This document shows positions 1 to 40,610 of a DNA stretch of 64,000 nt, piece after piece; position 1 is the first letter of the stretch, and each line of letters begins with the position of its first letter. The position numbers and the translations under genes were made by a program. The stretch comes from Artemia franciscana. Lineage: Eukaryota; Arthropoda; Branchiopoda; Anostraca; Artemiidae. The stretch lies in assembly GCF_032884065.1 (NCBI RefSeq), contig NC_088873.1:27327658-27391657 (forward strand), given 5' to 3'. The notes beneath the pieces were generated by a model that was not told where the DNA came from, did no database searches, and worked only from the letters and a program-made list of their open reading frames with translations.

Positions 1-1881
1 GTCCCGGTCGTCATTTATATCCCCCTGTTTCCCCCGGTGTCCCCGTTGTAGTTGTGTCCCTGTGTCCCGGTCGTCATTTATATTCCCTGTGTCCCGGTCG
101 TCATTTGTATCCCGGTGTACCGGTCTGTATATACATTCGTTTTTTAGTTTTGTTTTTCTCCTTTATTTTTTTCCTTTTTTTTTCTTTTTTAGTTTATTTA
201 GATTTTTAGATTTTTTAAGTTTTTTTATTAGTTTTTAGTTTTTTTTCTTTTTAGTTTTTTTGTAGTTTTTACCTTCTTTTTAGTTTTGTTAATTTTTTTT
301 TTTACTTATGTCCTGGTCGTCATTTATACTCCCTGTGTCCCGGTGCTTTGTTGATTGCTAATCGAACATTCCTTTTGTCCTTGTCGCTTTCTCTTTGAGT
401 GTCGTCATTTATTTTTTTCTTTTTTAGTTCTTTTAGTTTTTACCTTTTTTAGTTTTTTTTTTAGTTTTTTAGATGAAAATTTTTTTTAGTTTTTTCCTTT
501 TTTTCTTTTTAGTTTTTTATTGGTTTTTACCTTTATTTTAGCTTATTTTTCAGTTTTTTCCTTTTTTTAGTTTTTTTTTAGTTTTTATTTTTTTTTAGTT
601 TTTTACCTTTTTTTAGTTTTTTTAGTTTTTTTAGTTTTTTAGCTTTTTTACTTTTTCTATTAGTTTTTAGTTTTTTTTGTAGTTTTTGCCTTTTTTTAGT
701 TTTTTCAGTTTTTGTTTTTAGTTTTTTATTGGTTTTTACCTTTATTTTAGCTTATTTTTCAGTTTTTTCCTTTTTTTAAGTTTTTTTTTTAGTTTTTAGT
801 TTTTTTCCTTTTTACCTTTCTTTAGTTTTTTTAGTTTTTTTAGTTTTTTAGCTTTTTTATTTTTTTTTATTAGTTTTTAGTTTTTTTTGTAGTTTTTGCC
901 TTTTTTTTAGTTTTTTTAGTTTTTTAGCTTTTTTATTAGTTTTTTGTTTTTTTTGTAGTTTTTGCCTTTTTTTAGTTTTTTTCTTTTTAGTTTTTTGTAG
1001 TTTTTACCTTCTTTTTAGTTTTGTTAGTTTTTTTTTTTACTTATGTCCTGGTCGTCATTTATACTCCCTGTGTCCCGGTGCTTTGTTGATTGCTAATCGA
1101 ACATTCCTTTTGTCCTGGTCGCTTTCTCTTTGAGTGTCGTCATTTATTTTTTTCTTTTTTAGTTCTTTTAGTTTTTACCTTTTTTAGTTTTTTTTAGTTT
1201 TTTAGATGAAAATTTTTTTTAGTTTTTTCTTTTTTTCTTTTTAGTTTTTTATTGGTTTTTACCTTTATTTTAGCTTATTTTTCAGTTTTTTCCTTTTTTT
1301 TAGTTTTTTTTATTTTTTGTTTTTTTTTTAGTTTTTTACCGTTTTTTAGTTTTTTTTAGTTTTTTTAGTTTTTTAGCTTTTTTACTTTTTTTTATTAGTT
1401 TTTAGTTTTTTTTGTAGTTTTTGCCTTTTTTTAGTTTTTTCAGTTTTTTTTTTAGTTTTTTATTGGTTTTTACCTTTATTTTAGCTTATTTTTCAGTTTT
1501 TTCCTTTTTTTTAGTTTTTTTTTAGTTTTTAGTTTTTTTAGTTTTTTACCTTTTTTTAGTTTTTTTAGTTTTTTAGCTTTTTTATTTTTGTTATTAGTTT
1601 TTAGTTTTTTTTTGTAGTTTTTGCCTTATTTTAGTTTTTTTTAGTTTTTTAGCTTTTTTATTAGTTTTTAGTTTTTTTTGTAGTTTTTGCCTTTTTTTAG
1701 TTTTTTTAGTTTTTTAGCTTTTTTATTTTTTTTATTAGTTTTTAGTTTTTTTTGTAGTTTTTGCCTTTTTTTAGTTTTTTCAGTTTTCAGTTTTGTCACC
1801 TGATCCAGTTTTTTCAGGTGACGTCACCTGATCCATCCACAGATCCACACACAGACAACTTATTTTTATATATATATATAT

Positions 1882-1890
<9 letters not shown>
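1..1890 (-). mobile_element. Helitron-type element, 5' portion with T-rich internal repeats
   Basis: Compared with the copy at 2437-4390 this looks like the 5' part of a second minus-strand copy, running off the left edge. Shared landmarks in the same order are the block 1-310 (again at about 2818-3130), the block from ACTTATGTCCTGGTCGTC (at 305, 1042, 3128 and 3838), long stretches of TTTTTTAG-type low-complexity units, and an end carrying GGTGACGTCACC next to AGACAACTTATTTTTATATA. The internal blocks recur every several hundred bases, showing tandem expansion. There is no coding potential in the T-rich part. Confidence 0.6.
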
Positions 1891-1949
<59 letters not shown>

Positions 1950-1950
1950 A
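1867..1950. repeat. (TA)n microsatellite
   Basis: Pure TA with one GATA-type interruption, sitting between the 5' end of one Helitron-type copy and the broken edge of the plus-strand 3' end. Confidence 0.9.
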
Positions 1951-4390
<2,440 letters not shown>

Positions 4391-4958
4391 TAATTTTAAT
4401 GTTCGAATTCAAACTATAAACATAACTGAAAATTTTATTTTTGAAAAACTTCAGTATGAAAATACATTAAATTGCGTAAAGAGCAAAAAACTAGTAACTG
4501 CAAAAATATTTGTATTTACTTTAACAAGGGATTGCATCAATTAAAAAACCTTAAAAAAGAAAACTTTGTTGAACGCAACCAGTTTGTAATGTCAGTAGGA
4601 AGGCCCAAAAAATGAAAAGAAAATTTGCTCAAATAGCAAATATAAATATGAAAATATTTGTATATATTTTAACAAGGAATTACAACAATTCAAAACCCTT
4701 AAAAAAGAAAACTGAAAGTTTGAAGTTTAGTAGACATCATTGCAAGAAATAGGACTAGCTTTGATTATCAAAAATGTTTGAAAAGAGACAATATGAAAAG
4801 ACATTAAATTAATTAAAGACCAAAAAACTGGTCCTTGCAAAAATATTTGTGTATATTTTAACAAGGGATTACAAAAGTTCAAAAACCTTAAAAAAGAAAA
4901 CCAGAAGTTTAAAGCTTAGTAGATATCGTTGTTAGAAATCAGACTTGCTTTAAAAATC
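4391..4958. repeat. Diverged tandem units of about 150-190 bp
   Basis: The string AAATATTTGTAT/GTATAT with TTTAACAAGG and then CCTTAAAAAAGAAAAC recurs from about 4502, 4650 and 4840, each time followed by similar sequence (GAAGTTTAGTAGACAT versus TAAAGCTTAGTAGATAT). No coding signal. Confidence 0.6.
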
Positions 4959-5840
4959 AAATTAAATAAAAAAACAAGTTTTTTGAAATGAAAGTAATGA
5001 CCGACATTAGAACTTAAAACGAACAGAAATTACTCCGTATATGAAAGGGGCTTTTCCTCCTCGACGCCCCGCTCTTTACGCTAAAGTTTTTATTGTTTTA
5101 AAAAGTAGAGTTGCGAGAAAGAATCAAACTATATCGCAAGGAGCGGGGTGTCGAGGAGGAAAAGCCCCTTTTATATACGGAGTAATTTCTGTTCGTTTTA
5201 AGTTTTAATGTCGCTCCTTACTTTCATTTCAAAAAACTTGTTTTTTATTTAATTTCTGAAAGTTTTTGAATTAATGCATGTCTGATTTTGGTTCTCCGTA
5301 CATAAATTATTAAAATGAAATTTGCCTATTAATTCTTTTTTTGGCTAAATGGTTTTCTCTTAGTTTTGATCAGACGATTTTGAGAAATAAGGGGTAGGGA
5401 AGGAGGCATAGTTGCCCTCCAATTTTTCGGTTACTTAAAAAGGCAACTAGAACTTTTAATTTTTAACGAACGTTTTTGTTAGTAAAAAATATACGTAACT
5501 TAAGAATTAACTTACGTACCAAACTTTTATATTCTTATATTTTTGATTATATATATGAGGGGGTTTGTCCCCTCGTTAATACCTCGCTCTTCACACTAAA
5601 TCTCAAGTTTTGTCCCAATTCTTTAAGAATGACCCCTGAATCAGAAAGGCCGTAGAATAAATAGTTGAAATTACTAAAAATAATTTAGCATAAAGAGCGA
5701 AGTATTTATCTCCTCCTAAATACCTCCTTCTTTATGCTAAAGTATTTTTAGAACCCCTCATATGCGTAATAATCTCTGTTCGTTTTAAGTTTTAATGCTT
5801 CTCCTTACTTTCAATTGAAAAACTTCTTCATGTTTATATT
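4959..5840 (+). mobile_element. Foldback element copy 1 with adjoining unique arm
   Basis: 4959-5255 is a long inverted repeat: arms 4959-5090 and about 5140-5255 both contain TTACTCCGTATA-type, AAAGGGGCTTTTCCTCCTCG and AAACGAACAGAAATTA-type strings in opposite orientation. The sequence beyond the right arm (to about 5840, including GGCTAAATGG and GGCAACTAGAACTTTTAAT) reappears reverse-complemented next to the second copy at 24290-25045, so the element is longer than the foldback. No transposase frame is visible. Confidence 0.65.
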
Positions 5841-6179
5841 TTCATTTTTTTTTTTTTAATAGTAATGCTAGAAAATCCTGCGCCCTTTTCATTGAATTTC
5901 TCTTCCCACATGAAATATAGCCCCCATATAGCCCCCTCCCCTGAACCCCACACCCAAACCAAAAAAATCCCCCTGAAAACGTCGGTACACTTCCCAATAA
6001 CCATTACTGTATGTAAACATTGGTCAAAGTTTGTAACTTGCAGCCCCTCCCCCAGGGACTGTGGGGGGGGGGGGGTAAGTCATCCCCAAAGACATAGTTA
6101 TTATGGTTTTCGACTATGCGGAAAAAAAACTTATCTCAAAATTTTGATCCGTTGACTTTGGGAAAAAAATGAGCGTGGG

Positions 6180-6560
6180 AGGGGGCCTAGGTGTCCCCTC
6201 CCACGCTGGCAAAAAATACGAAATCCCACATTTTTGTAGATTGGACCTTGAAATTTTTTCTACAGGGTTCTCTGATACGCTGAATGCGATGGTGTAATTT
6301 TCGTTAAGATCCTATGACTTTTAGGGGTGTTTCCCCCTATTTTCCAAAATAAGGCAAATTTTCTCAGGCTCATAACTTTTGATGACAAAGACTAAATTTG
6401 ATGAAACTTATATATTTAAAATCAGCGTAAAAATCCGATTCTTTTGATATATCTTTTAGCATCGAAATTCCGTTTTTTAGAGTTTCGTTTACTATTGAGC
6501 CGGGTCGCTCCTTACTACAGTTCGTTACCACGAACTGTTTGATTACCACGAACTGTTTGA
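6180..6560 (+). repeat. Dispersed repeat ending in a CAGTTCG/CGAACTG palindrome
   Basis: A block containing GAGCCGGGTCGCTCCTTACT ends at CAGTTCGTTACCACGAACTG (6518-6537), an interrupted palindrome with 7-base arms, followed by a partial duplicate of GATTACCACGAACTGTTTGA. I recall this ending from many arthropod sequences, but cannot confirm that here. Confidence 0.4.
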
Positions 6561-6671
6561 TATATTTTAAAGGGCTGCAATATGAAAAGCCAGCAAGTTC
6601 TCTGCGGTTAGAATGCAATCGACAATGAAAATTCATATATAGAAGCCTGCTGCATGCCGCAAGTGTATAAA

Positions 6672-6818
<147 letters not shown>

Positions 6819-6839
6819 TCAAAAATCTTCGCAGGCTCA

Positions 6840-8560
6840 TAAGCTAAAAAAAAGGTTGTGACTGGGTGTCAGCTTTGATTTTCTTCGTTGCATCCTTCAA
6901 TATAAAATTATTCTCCAATCTTGTCTTTTTTAATGATTTGTTTATGATAATAGACACTGAAATCATCATCTATCTGTCCGCTCCCGCTCGTAAAGAGGTC
7001 TAGCTAAACAAAGTTGACGCAATATTTCGTGTCAACGAAAAACAATAGCAACGCTTTGAACTACGAAAGGAAATTAATATCTACCAGTAAACCATTATGT
7101 TATAAATCATGATTCAATCGTCTGTCAATGCAGTAAAGTTTGTCGCGTGTCGAATAACTCGAATAGAATTTCACTGGCCCTGGTATTCCAATTGGAGCTA
7201 AAGGTATCGTTTTACATGTCGTATTCTGTTTATTTCCCAAAGGAACTGTTTATTCATACTCCAAAACAATTAGAATATGATTTGAGTTTGTCCTCTTGGG
7301 AGATTTTCTTTTTTACGAATTATTTCAGCAATAGCCATTATTTCAGCCCAAATATGTCTAAGAGGGGAAAGAGTTCTTAATCCTTATCTTTGTTTATGAT
7401 TGGCCTCTTTTTCTATTAAATGAAAAAACATATCTTCAATTAAAATAAGGAGCAAGTAAGGAGGATATTGAGGAGAGTAAGTAAGGAGTTTCTGCTCTTT
7501 TTAAGTTTTAATGTTGATCCTTACTTTCAGTTGAAAAAATTTGTTTGTTTATTTAACTTCTGATTGTTTTTCAATTAATGCCGGGAAGTCCATGAGACAC
7601 AAAATGGTGTACACGATTTAGAAAAAGCCGTGTGGCAGAAATAATCCGTCAAGAAGTAACAAGTAGAATTATTTTTCAATATGTTTATAATGAAAGTTAA
7701 CTTTGTTCTTGAATTTGCCAATTTTCGATGTCCCTTTGGTTGTTTTTATTCCATTTTTTTTTTACCAGTCAAGGACTTTAATGTTCTATTATGTGATATG
7801 TTTTTCTGTCTATGCTGATCGTTTGATTACATAAACTGCTTTTCAAATATTCAAACATGGCTTGATTAATTCTCTGAAGCTGGCATCATAACATGGTTGA
7901 AAATTGGTCAAGGTTAGACCAACTAAATAAACTTTGGGGGAAAAGCTTTAACTTCCACTGTACTTTACCATCGTCCCCTAATGTCTCATGCATTTTGTCA
8001 TGTGTCACTCCTGGTTTCACTATGTAGACATAAATTGAATCAATAATGACAAAATCAAGAAATAGAAAAAATACTCAAGAAATATATCGTTTGGGCTATA
8101 TATTTCCATACAAAGAAGGAGGAGTAAGGTATATAAATAGTGCCCTCAAATGCGTTAAAAATAATGTTTTTACTAATATTAAAGTACGAATTATTTTCAC
8201 AACATATCTCCTTCTCAATAGCCCCTATTCCTTGCCAATAGCATGGGGTTTCATTGTAAAATAATGCCAATTCAGAAAAAAAGAAGATATCGACATTTAG
8301 AAATTACCTGTCCTATTCATGAATTTCCAGGGAAGTGAAAATTATATTTTGAAACAGTTTTGAATCAGGAATGAAATAAAGCTACTGTTTTGTTACCACG
8401 ATGCTTATTTCATATCAGGGTTCTTGGTTCAAGATCACCGTGTTATACAAGATATAGCTGCATTTTTGAACAATAGCCTAGGTCTTGTTATTTATCGAAC
8501 ATAAATTGATCCGATCCGGCCACTCCTGAAAAAAAAACACGTATCCAGGATCCACAAAAT
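6840..8560. other. Gene-free AT-rich sequence
   Basis: No frame with coding character. 7440-7560 is a piece of the foldback family at 4959 (TTTTAAGTTTTAATGTTGAT and CTTACTTTCAGTTGAAAAA). The remainder shows nothing I can identify. Confidence 0.5.
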
Positions 8561-8569
8561 ACAAAATTC

Positions 8570-9225
8570 AACATTTTTACGCCACTTGCCCGTCGGCCAA
8601 GTGCCACGTAGCGATCGTAATTTCTAGCTTATCTTTCAGATAAGCTAGGACGATGAACGTTGGCAGGCGTATCAGGGACCGAACCAGATTAAATTAGAAA
8701 TAGTCGCTTCCCCGATTCGACCGTCTGGGGTCGAATGTGTTTATCTTGCGAATGGTTGATTGGATCTTAATGAAACTTGATATATAGAAATATCTCTTGT
8801 CTCACATGCTCCGTTTTTAATTCAGATTGGATCCGGGTGATGGAGGGGGAAGCAGAAATCTTGGAAACCAGAAATCGTGGAAAACACTTAGAGTGGAGAG
8901 ATCGGGATGAAACTTGATGGGGAGAGTAAGCACAAGTTCTAAATAGTGATTGACATAACTGGACCAGATCCGATCTCTTTGGGGGAGTTGGGAGGATTTC
9001 TAGTGCTTTGGTGAATTCGAGGATAAGCACATGTCCTAAATACGTGATTGACATAACCGGACCGGGTCCACTCTCTTTGGGGGATTTGGGGGGAGGGAGG
9101 GGGTTCCAGTCCTTTGGAGAGTTTGGTGCTTCTGGGCGAACAGCAAAATCGATAATTCTAGTACCAAGTCTAATTTTAGGTTCCGACCTTGTCACAAGTG
9201 TCATATGAGCTCTTGGCTCTTGTTG
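8570..9225 (+). mobile_element. Short copy of the 290-bp-unit TIR element
   Basis: Starts with CGCCACTTGCCCGTCGGCCA-type hairpin sequence and AAGCTAGGACGATGAACG, and ends in TCACAAGTGTCATATGAGCT, the same landmarks as the 58.2-61.0 kb element. Inside are about two units with GATTGGATCTTAATGAAACT and GATCGGGATGAAACTTGATG. The two long opposing open frames across it are by-products of the repeat. Confidence 0.65.
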
Positions 9226-9329
9226 TAGATAGGAGGTTAAAACCACTACAGCAAAGGTCTCTAATACGCTGAATCTCATGGTGTAACTTTGGACCTTGGA
9301 CCTAGTGCGTCTAATTTGAGTCACTGCCT

Positions 9330-12300
9330 AACCACTGGCTGTACTGTCCAGGGTCTATGGCAGCTAAAATCGGGCCTGGAGGATCAATCCCGCTGGATAT
9401 ATGTGTGAAGTGCCATCAGTCGTGTGAGAAAAAAGTCTGAGATGAGAGAAAAAAGTTATCTTGCTACTACCAGTTCTGGGAATCAGGTACCGCTTGCTTC
9501 TGATGAGTGGCGCCTAATGGGTGACTGATCTTTGTTTAACTTGGACAATAAAACGAAGACATGATTTGTTTAAGGGTATTAAATATAGGTTTTATTTGTG
9601 ACATTCTATAATTTTTTGCTAGAGATATTTGCATCTTTGTCACGTATTTTTTTTTTTTTTAAGTTTTTCTGATGAAAGTAAAGGGCGAAGTTAAAACTTT
9701 GAACGAACAAAAATTGCTGCTTTGCGGTTTATGCAACATATTTTTGAAAAACTGTTTCGAACAAACTGGCTCGGGATTTTCCCCTATATTTGCAGAATTT
9801 TGAAAAACTAGCGCTTTACTGAAAACGCAAAACCAACGCAAGAAAACAGGGTTAGAAGCAGGAAAATCTTTAGGGGGTCTGCAGAAAATAAAAGGACCAT
9901 TCATAACGGTTTCAATGGCTGTTAAAACAGTAAATTCCACGGTACGATTTTAACTCTAAAAACTCAATAAAGCTTAGTTTTTAGTAGTTTCAGTATTATC
10001 TTAGTTTCAGTAGCGAACTGTGGTTCGCTCTTTGTAAGTTTGCAGAGATTTATAACCCCTCGTTGATTAATAAAACCATCGTTGTACTTCAGCCTTTTCG
10101 TTCTAGAAATGACACCAAAAAGGGCCATATGGCAGTTAACGAAGAGTTTCTGAAGGTGAATTTATCAAAGGAACTTAATTGAGCATATCTCTATGATCTA
10201 GCGATAGACAGCTAACCCTACTTGAAAGAATTAACAAACTATATAATTCTAACGATTATAGCAAAATATTGTTTTTTACTTACGGTTAATTACCGTAATC
10301 TGCTTGTCAGAGAGCATAAGGAAAGACCCCAATCCGTGCACCTACAAATTCCTTCCAGCCATGATCTAGCCTTTCAACCTTCAGGATCCGTAATATCAAA
10401 TTGATGGCAACAGTTTACAGTGAAAAAAAAAATCTATTTCCTCATTTTCCAGAACGAGGGGGCTAAAAGCCTCTTGTCTAGGGTTTTAGACATTGAAAAA
10501 TTTATTGGCTCTTTTAGAATTTGCATTCCCTGGTATTTCCAAGGCTTTCGACCTTTGGGGTCTCTAATATCAAGCTGCTGGCAACAATTTATAGAAAAAA
10601 ACCTATTTTCTTGTTTTTCAAATTGACAGAACTGAAAACCTACTGTTTACGGTTTAAGCATGGACAATCTATAGGCTATCTTAGAATCTCCATTCTCTTG
10701 GATTCGATGTCTGGTGGCACAAATTGGAAGAAAATACCACTTGCTTGTGGTGCGATCTCTTTTGTTACTCGATAAGAGCATTGAATATGGCGATTTTCCT
10801 CCAAGTGAGCCCTCTCCTGATATTCTTGGATGATTTGCAATACTATCATACCTGGAGAAAAAAGAAGAAGGAAACTCAAGAGTGCTTCCTATACAAAAGA
10901 GGATTTTCCTTGCCGTTCAGGGTGGGGGCCTGCAAGTGTCCTGTATATAGTTTTCGGTCAAGGCGATGACAACGGGACATTTTCCTTTCGATCTGACTCC
11001 ATCTTAGAGATGTTTCAGGCTCTTTATCTATATTCCTATAAATTCTTTTTCGCAATAAGCATTTACTATTAAGATTATTCAAAATAATAGTTATTATTAC
11101 TGAATCAAATACAAATGGAGTTTTTTCTCACTAGACATTTAAAAAAAAGTGTTTCTAAGCTTGATTACTATTGGCTGTATTTCGCTCTTTACTGGGTTGC
11201 AGCTATCGTCAAAACCATGATTGTCCTTATTTTGTTTGCAAACTTCTCTGTACTGTCATGGGATGTCAAGGTGCGCAATAGTTAAGTTTTCCATCTCCCT
11301 AATAAATGCAGAAACATTTAAACATCAATTTTCTCGAAGATGTTTTTCTGATTTTAATTTTGCTCTGTATGGGCTGTCCATCCTTAGTTAAAATGTTAAC
11401 TTCAACAATCTTAGTTCTAAATGCGTGCAAATGCATAAGTCAAGCTTCTTTGCGTCATCAAATGTTTTGCATCCCCTGTCTTTCTGAAAGTAAGATGTTT
11501 TCTGAAAGATGACAACTGAAATGTAAAATGAAAGGTAGAATGTCTTCTGTCCTTCTGAAAGACAAGATTAACCAAACCAGGCTTAGTGAATCCCGACATT
11601 TTCCTCCTAATTTTTTTCTTCTCAACTTGCCCTTGGCTCCGAACAAAAGCAAACTTATTACAAGACGAACTTTTTCATTTTAATTTCCTACACATCAGAT
11701 TTACTGTCATCGGCGAAAACAGCAGACGTGACAAACTATTGGGAGTTTTCTTGCTTTTCGAAATCTGCTCAAGCAAATCTCTGCATTACCGACCGTTAAG
11801 TCTTTTTGGTTGGTCTTAGAACTTCACTGCCGTACATGAAAATAATTTTGAGGTTTCTAAAGTGTAAGGTCTGTAAGATGTGTAAGGTCTGTAAGGTCTT
11901 AGAATACCTTTAGTTTTGGCGGTACTAGATGACTCGAGGCTTTTTACATTATACTTAGAGTTTCTCTATTCAATTTTTTTTCAATAGAAATACAATAGCT
12001 TAGTCTGATCCGATCCTTCCAGAAGCCAAATCAATTAGAGAGAAGCATGACATAGAAGATACATTGGTCGTTTTAGTTAGAAGAGATCAACTATGAGATC
12101 CGAAATGTTCGGATTAATTCTGTTCCCACTATGTGTTTTGAGTATGAAAAATAAGCTGGTGTACAATTATTACAAAGCTATTCAAATTGGCTTATAAAAA
12201 CAATAATTAATGTGCAGTTTGAATCATTTCTAATTTTGGAATTTTCTTATTAGTTTTTAAAGAATTTTCTTATAAAAGCACCAAGTGAAAAGTCAGCGAA

Positions 12301-12600
12301 GGGACGTGATTATTCTCTTTCATTTTTAGGCAAAAACCTCGATAGAGTAGCTTATTGCTGAGACTAGAAAGCGGTGAATTTCTTTCGGATGTCATTCACA
12401 ATTTGTATTATTTGCCAAGCTTCCAATTCACAAAAAAACTTATTTATTGATTGTTTCAAAATGCATTCAGAATTGTTCCTTTAATGTTTTTTTCTATCAA
12501 AGTCCTTTAGCAATACGAAGGTCATAAATCTGTGACGGCACCGTAAAGGAATCTAAACTATAGAACACTTAGTACCTGTTACCTGTTTTAGAAAGAGTGT
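9330..12600. other. Gene-free region upstream of HR38
   Basis: Nothing convincingly coding. 9661-9745 shares a block (GAAAGTAAAGGGCGAAGTTA and AACGAACAAAAATTGCTGC) with 20980-21060, so it is a dispersed repeat. 10330-10770 holds two or three diverged tandem units of about 170 bp, recognisable by TAATATCAAATTGATGGCAA versus TAATATCAAGCTGCTGGCAA. Short frames over 10.4-11.1 kb are noise around these. Confidence 0.5.
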
Positions 12601-12760
12601 ATCACTACGTCAGAAAGCGTCAACAATTCATGATGCGCGCAGGATATTTTCTAAGGTGGAAATTGCTAGCATTGGTCCAAGTTTAAGCCGTCATAAAGAA
12701 CGTCACGGTTCCTAGATAAGAGATTATATTCAAGATGTTTCGGATTGTAAATTGTCAGTT
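12600..12760 (+). promoter_or_regulatory. Putative HR38 core promoter with CRE half sites, TATA and Inr
   Basis: Seen: ACGTCA at 12607-12612 and 12700-12705, TATATT at 12725-12730, and TCAGTT at 12755-12760. If the A at 12757 is +1, the TATA-like box starts at -32 and the nearer CRE half site lies at -57 to -52. This spacing is what arthropod TATA/Inr promoters use. Inference: a CREB-responsive immediate-early promoter. Each motif alone is short and could be chance; only their spacing together, just upstream of the MPC exon, makes the case. Confidence 0.4.
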
Positions 12761-12782
12761 CATCTGTGGGCCAGCTAGGTTC

Positions 12783-12827
12783 ATGTGTGCCAAGGGGCTC
12801 TAGAAGAGGAATATATATGTTTTGGCA

Positions 12828-12855
<28 letters not shown>
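12783..12855 (+). promoter_or_regulatory. Two short upstream reading frames in the predicted HR38 leader
   Basis: ATG 12783 opens six codons and stops at 12803. ATG 12817 opens twelve codons and stops at 12855, overlapping the proposed main ATG at 12828 in another frame. If the leader is transcribed as predicted, both would dampen translation from 12828. This is visible in sequence only; no expression evidence. Confidence 0.35.
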
Positions 12856-39657
<26,802 letters not shown>

Positions 39658-40610
39658 CCACTTTCAATGATCAATCACACTTTTGAGACAATTAATATTA
39701 TAAGTTCTTTACTTTTGACTCTAATAGTTTTTTTGCTTTTTCTTTAAAAGCTGTTCGCTTCCACTTACTGTTATAAAGTTTTACGCAGAAATAACAGGAG
39801 TGATTATGTTTTTTATCGCATTTTCAGATGAGTGACGTGTGTAATTAAAGAATAGAGAGTACACTCTGTAAGAATGGATTCAACCCCATCTACATACAAT
39901 TACCACTAGCGGAAAACGCACCAATGAGTCGTTTCTTGGCGGAATTGTACCATCTCTATGATGTCGCTTTAAGCGCCAATTTTGTATTAAATAGGGGACT
40001 TGGTGGAAATGCTGGTTTTTAGATTTTCTATCTCGGGCATGTGTAAAATTTCCTATGTTTATATGTAGTATATTAATCCTCACTTTTGACAGTAGCATTT
40101 CGTTCAAAACAATCCCCGGTTATAACTGATTTGTATATTTTAGCAAAGTATTTAAGATATGAAGTTTCTGTACTTAGGATTTTTTTTCCCGTGATATATA
40201 CAAGCGTAGCTGTCATGTAAATATGTAAATAAGCATAGTTACTTTGTTTTTTCAAGTATGTGATTCTAGTAGAACTACGTGATTCTAGTACTTCTGGTCA
40301 GTAAGTTTTGTGATTTGTGTATTTAGTATTTTGGCTTGGTGAATCAATAGAAACTTCTGACAAATGTTTAAAGTTTCTCCAAATTTTACTGCCATTATTG
40401 TTATTTATTATTAATACTATTGCTCTTTTTACTACGGCCACCGTTTTGTTATTATAATTGTCTTGAACGGGAATGAAATTAGAAGAGATTCTATTCTTGT
40501 CTTTAACATTCGTCTTATCATAGAAAAGCAAAAAAAAAATCGTTTCTGAACGGAAATTTATATTAAAATGGCAGCGGAACATGAATAAAATAAACTAAAT
40601 TAGGTTTGGA
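39658..40610 (+). other. HR38 3' UTR with AU-rich elements and poly(A) signals
   Basis: No reading frame worth calling follows the stop. The segment carries several ATTTA pentamers and the exact AU-rich nonamer TTATTTATT at 40401-40409, the type of element that destabilises immediate-early mRNAs. AATAAA occurs at 40584-40589, and another at 40977-40982 would give a longer 3' UTR. Which is used cannot be decided from sequence. Confidence 0.55.

Noticed and set aside
8767-9324. 185-codon minus-strand frame
   Set aside because: Lies wholly in a copy of the 290-bp-unit element and shows no domain; related units elsewhere do not keep the frame.
10420-11082. Cluster of overlapping frames on both strands
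   Set aside because: They coincide with diverged tandem units of about 170 bp; frames differ between units.
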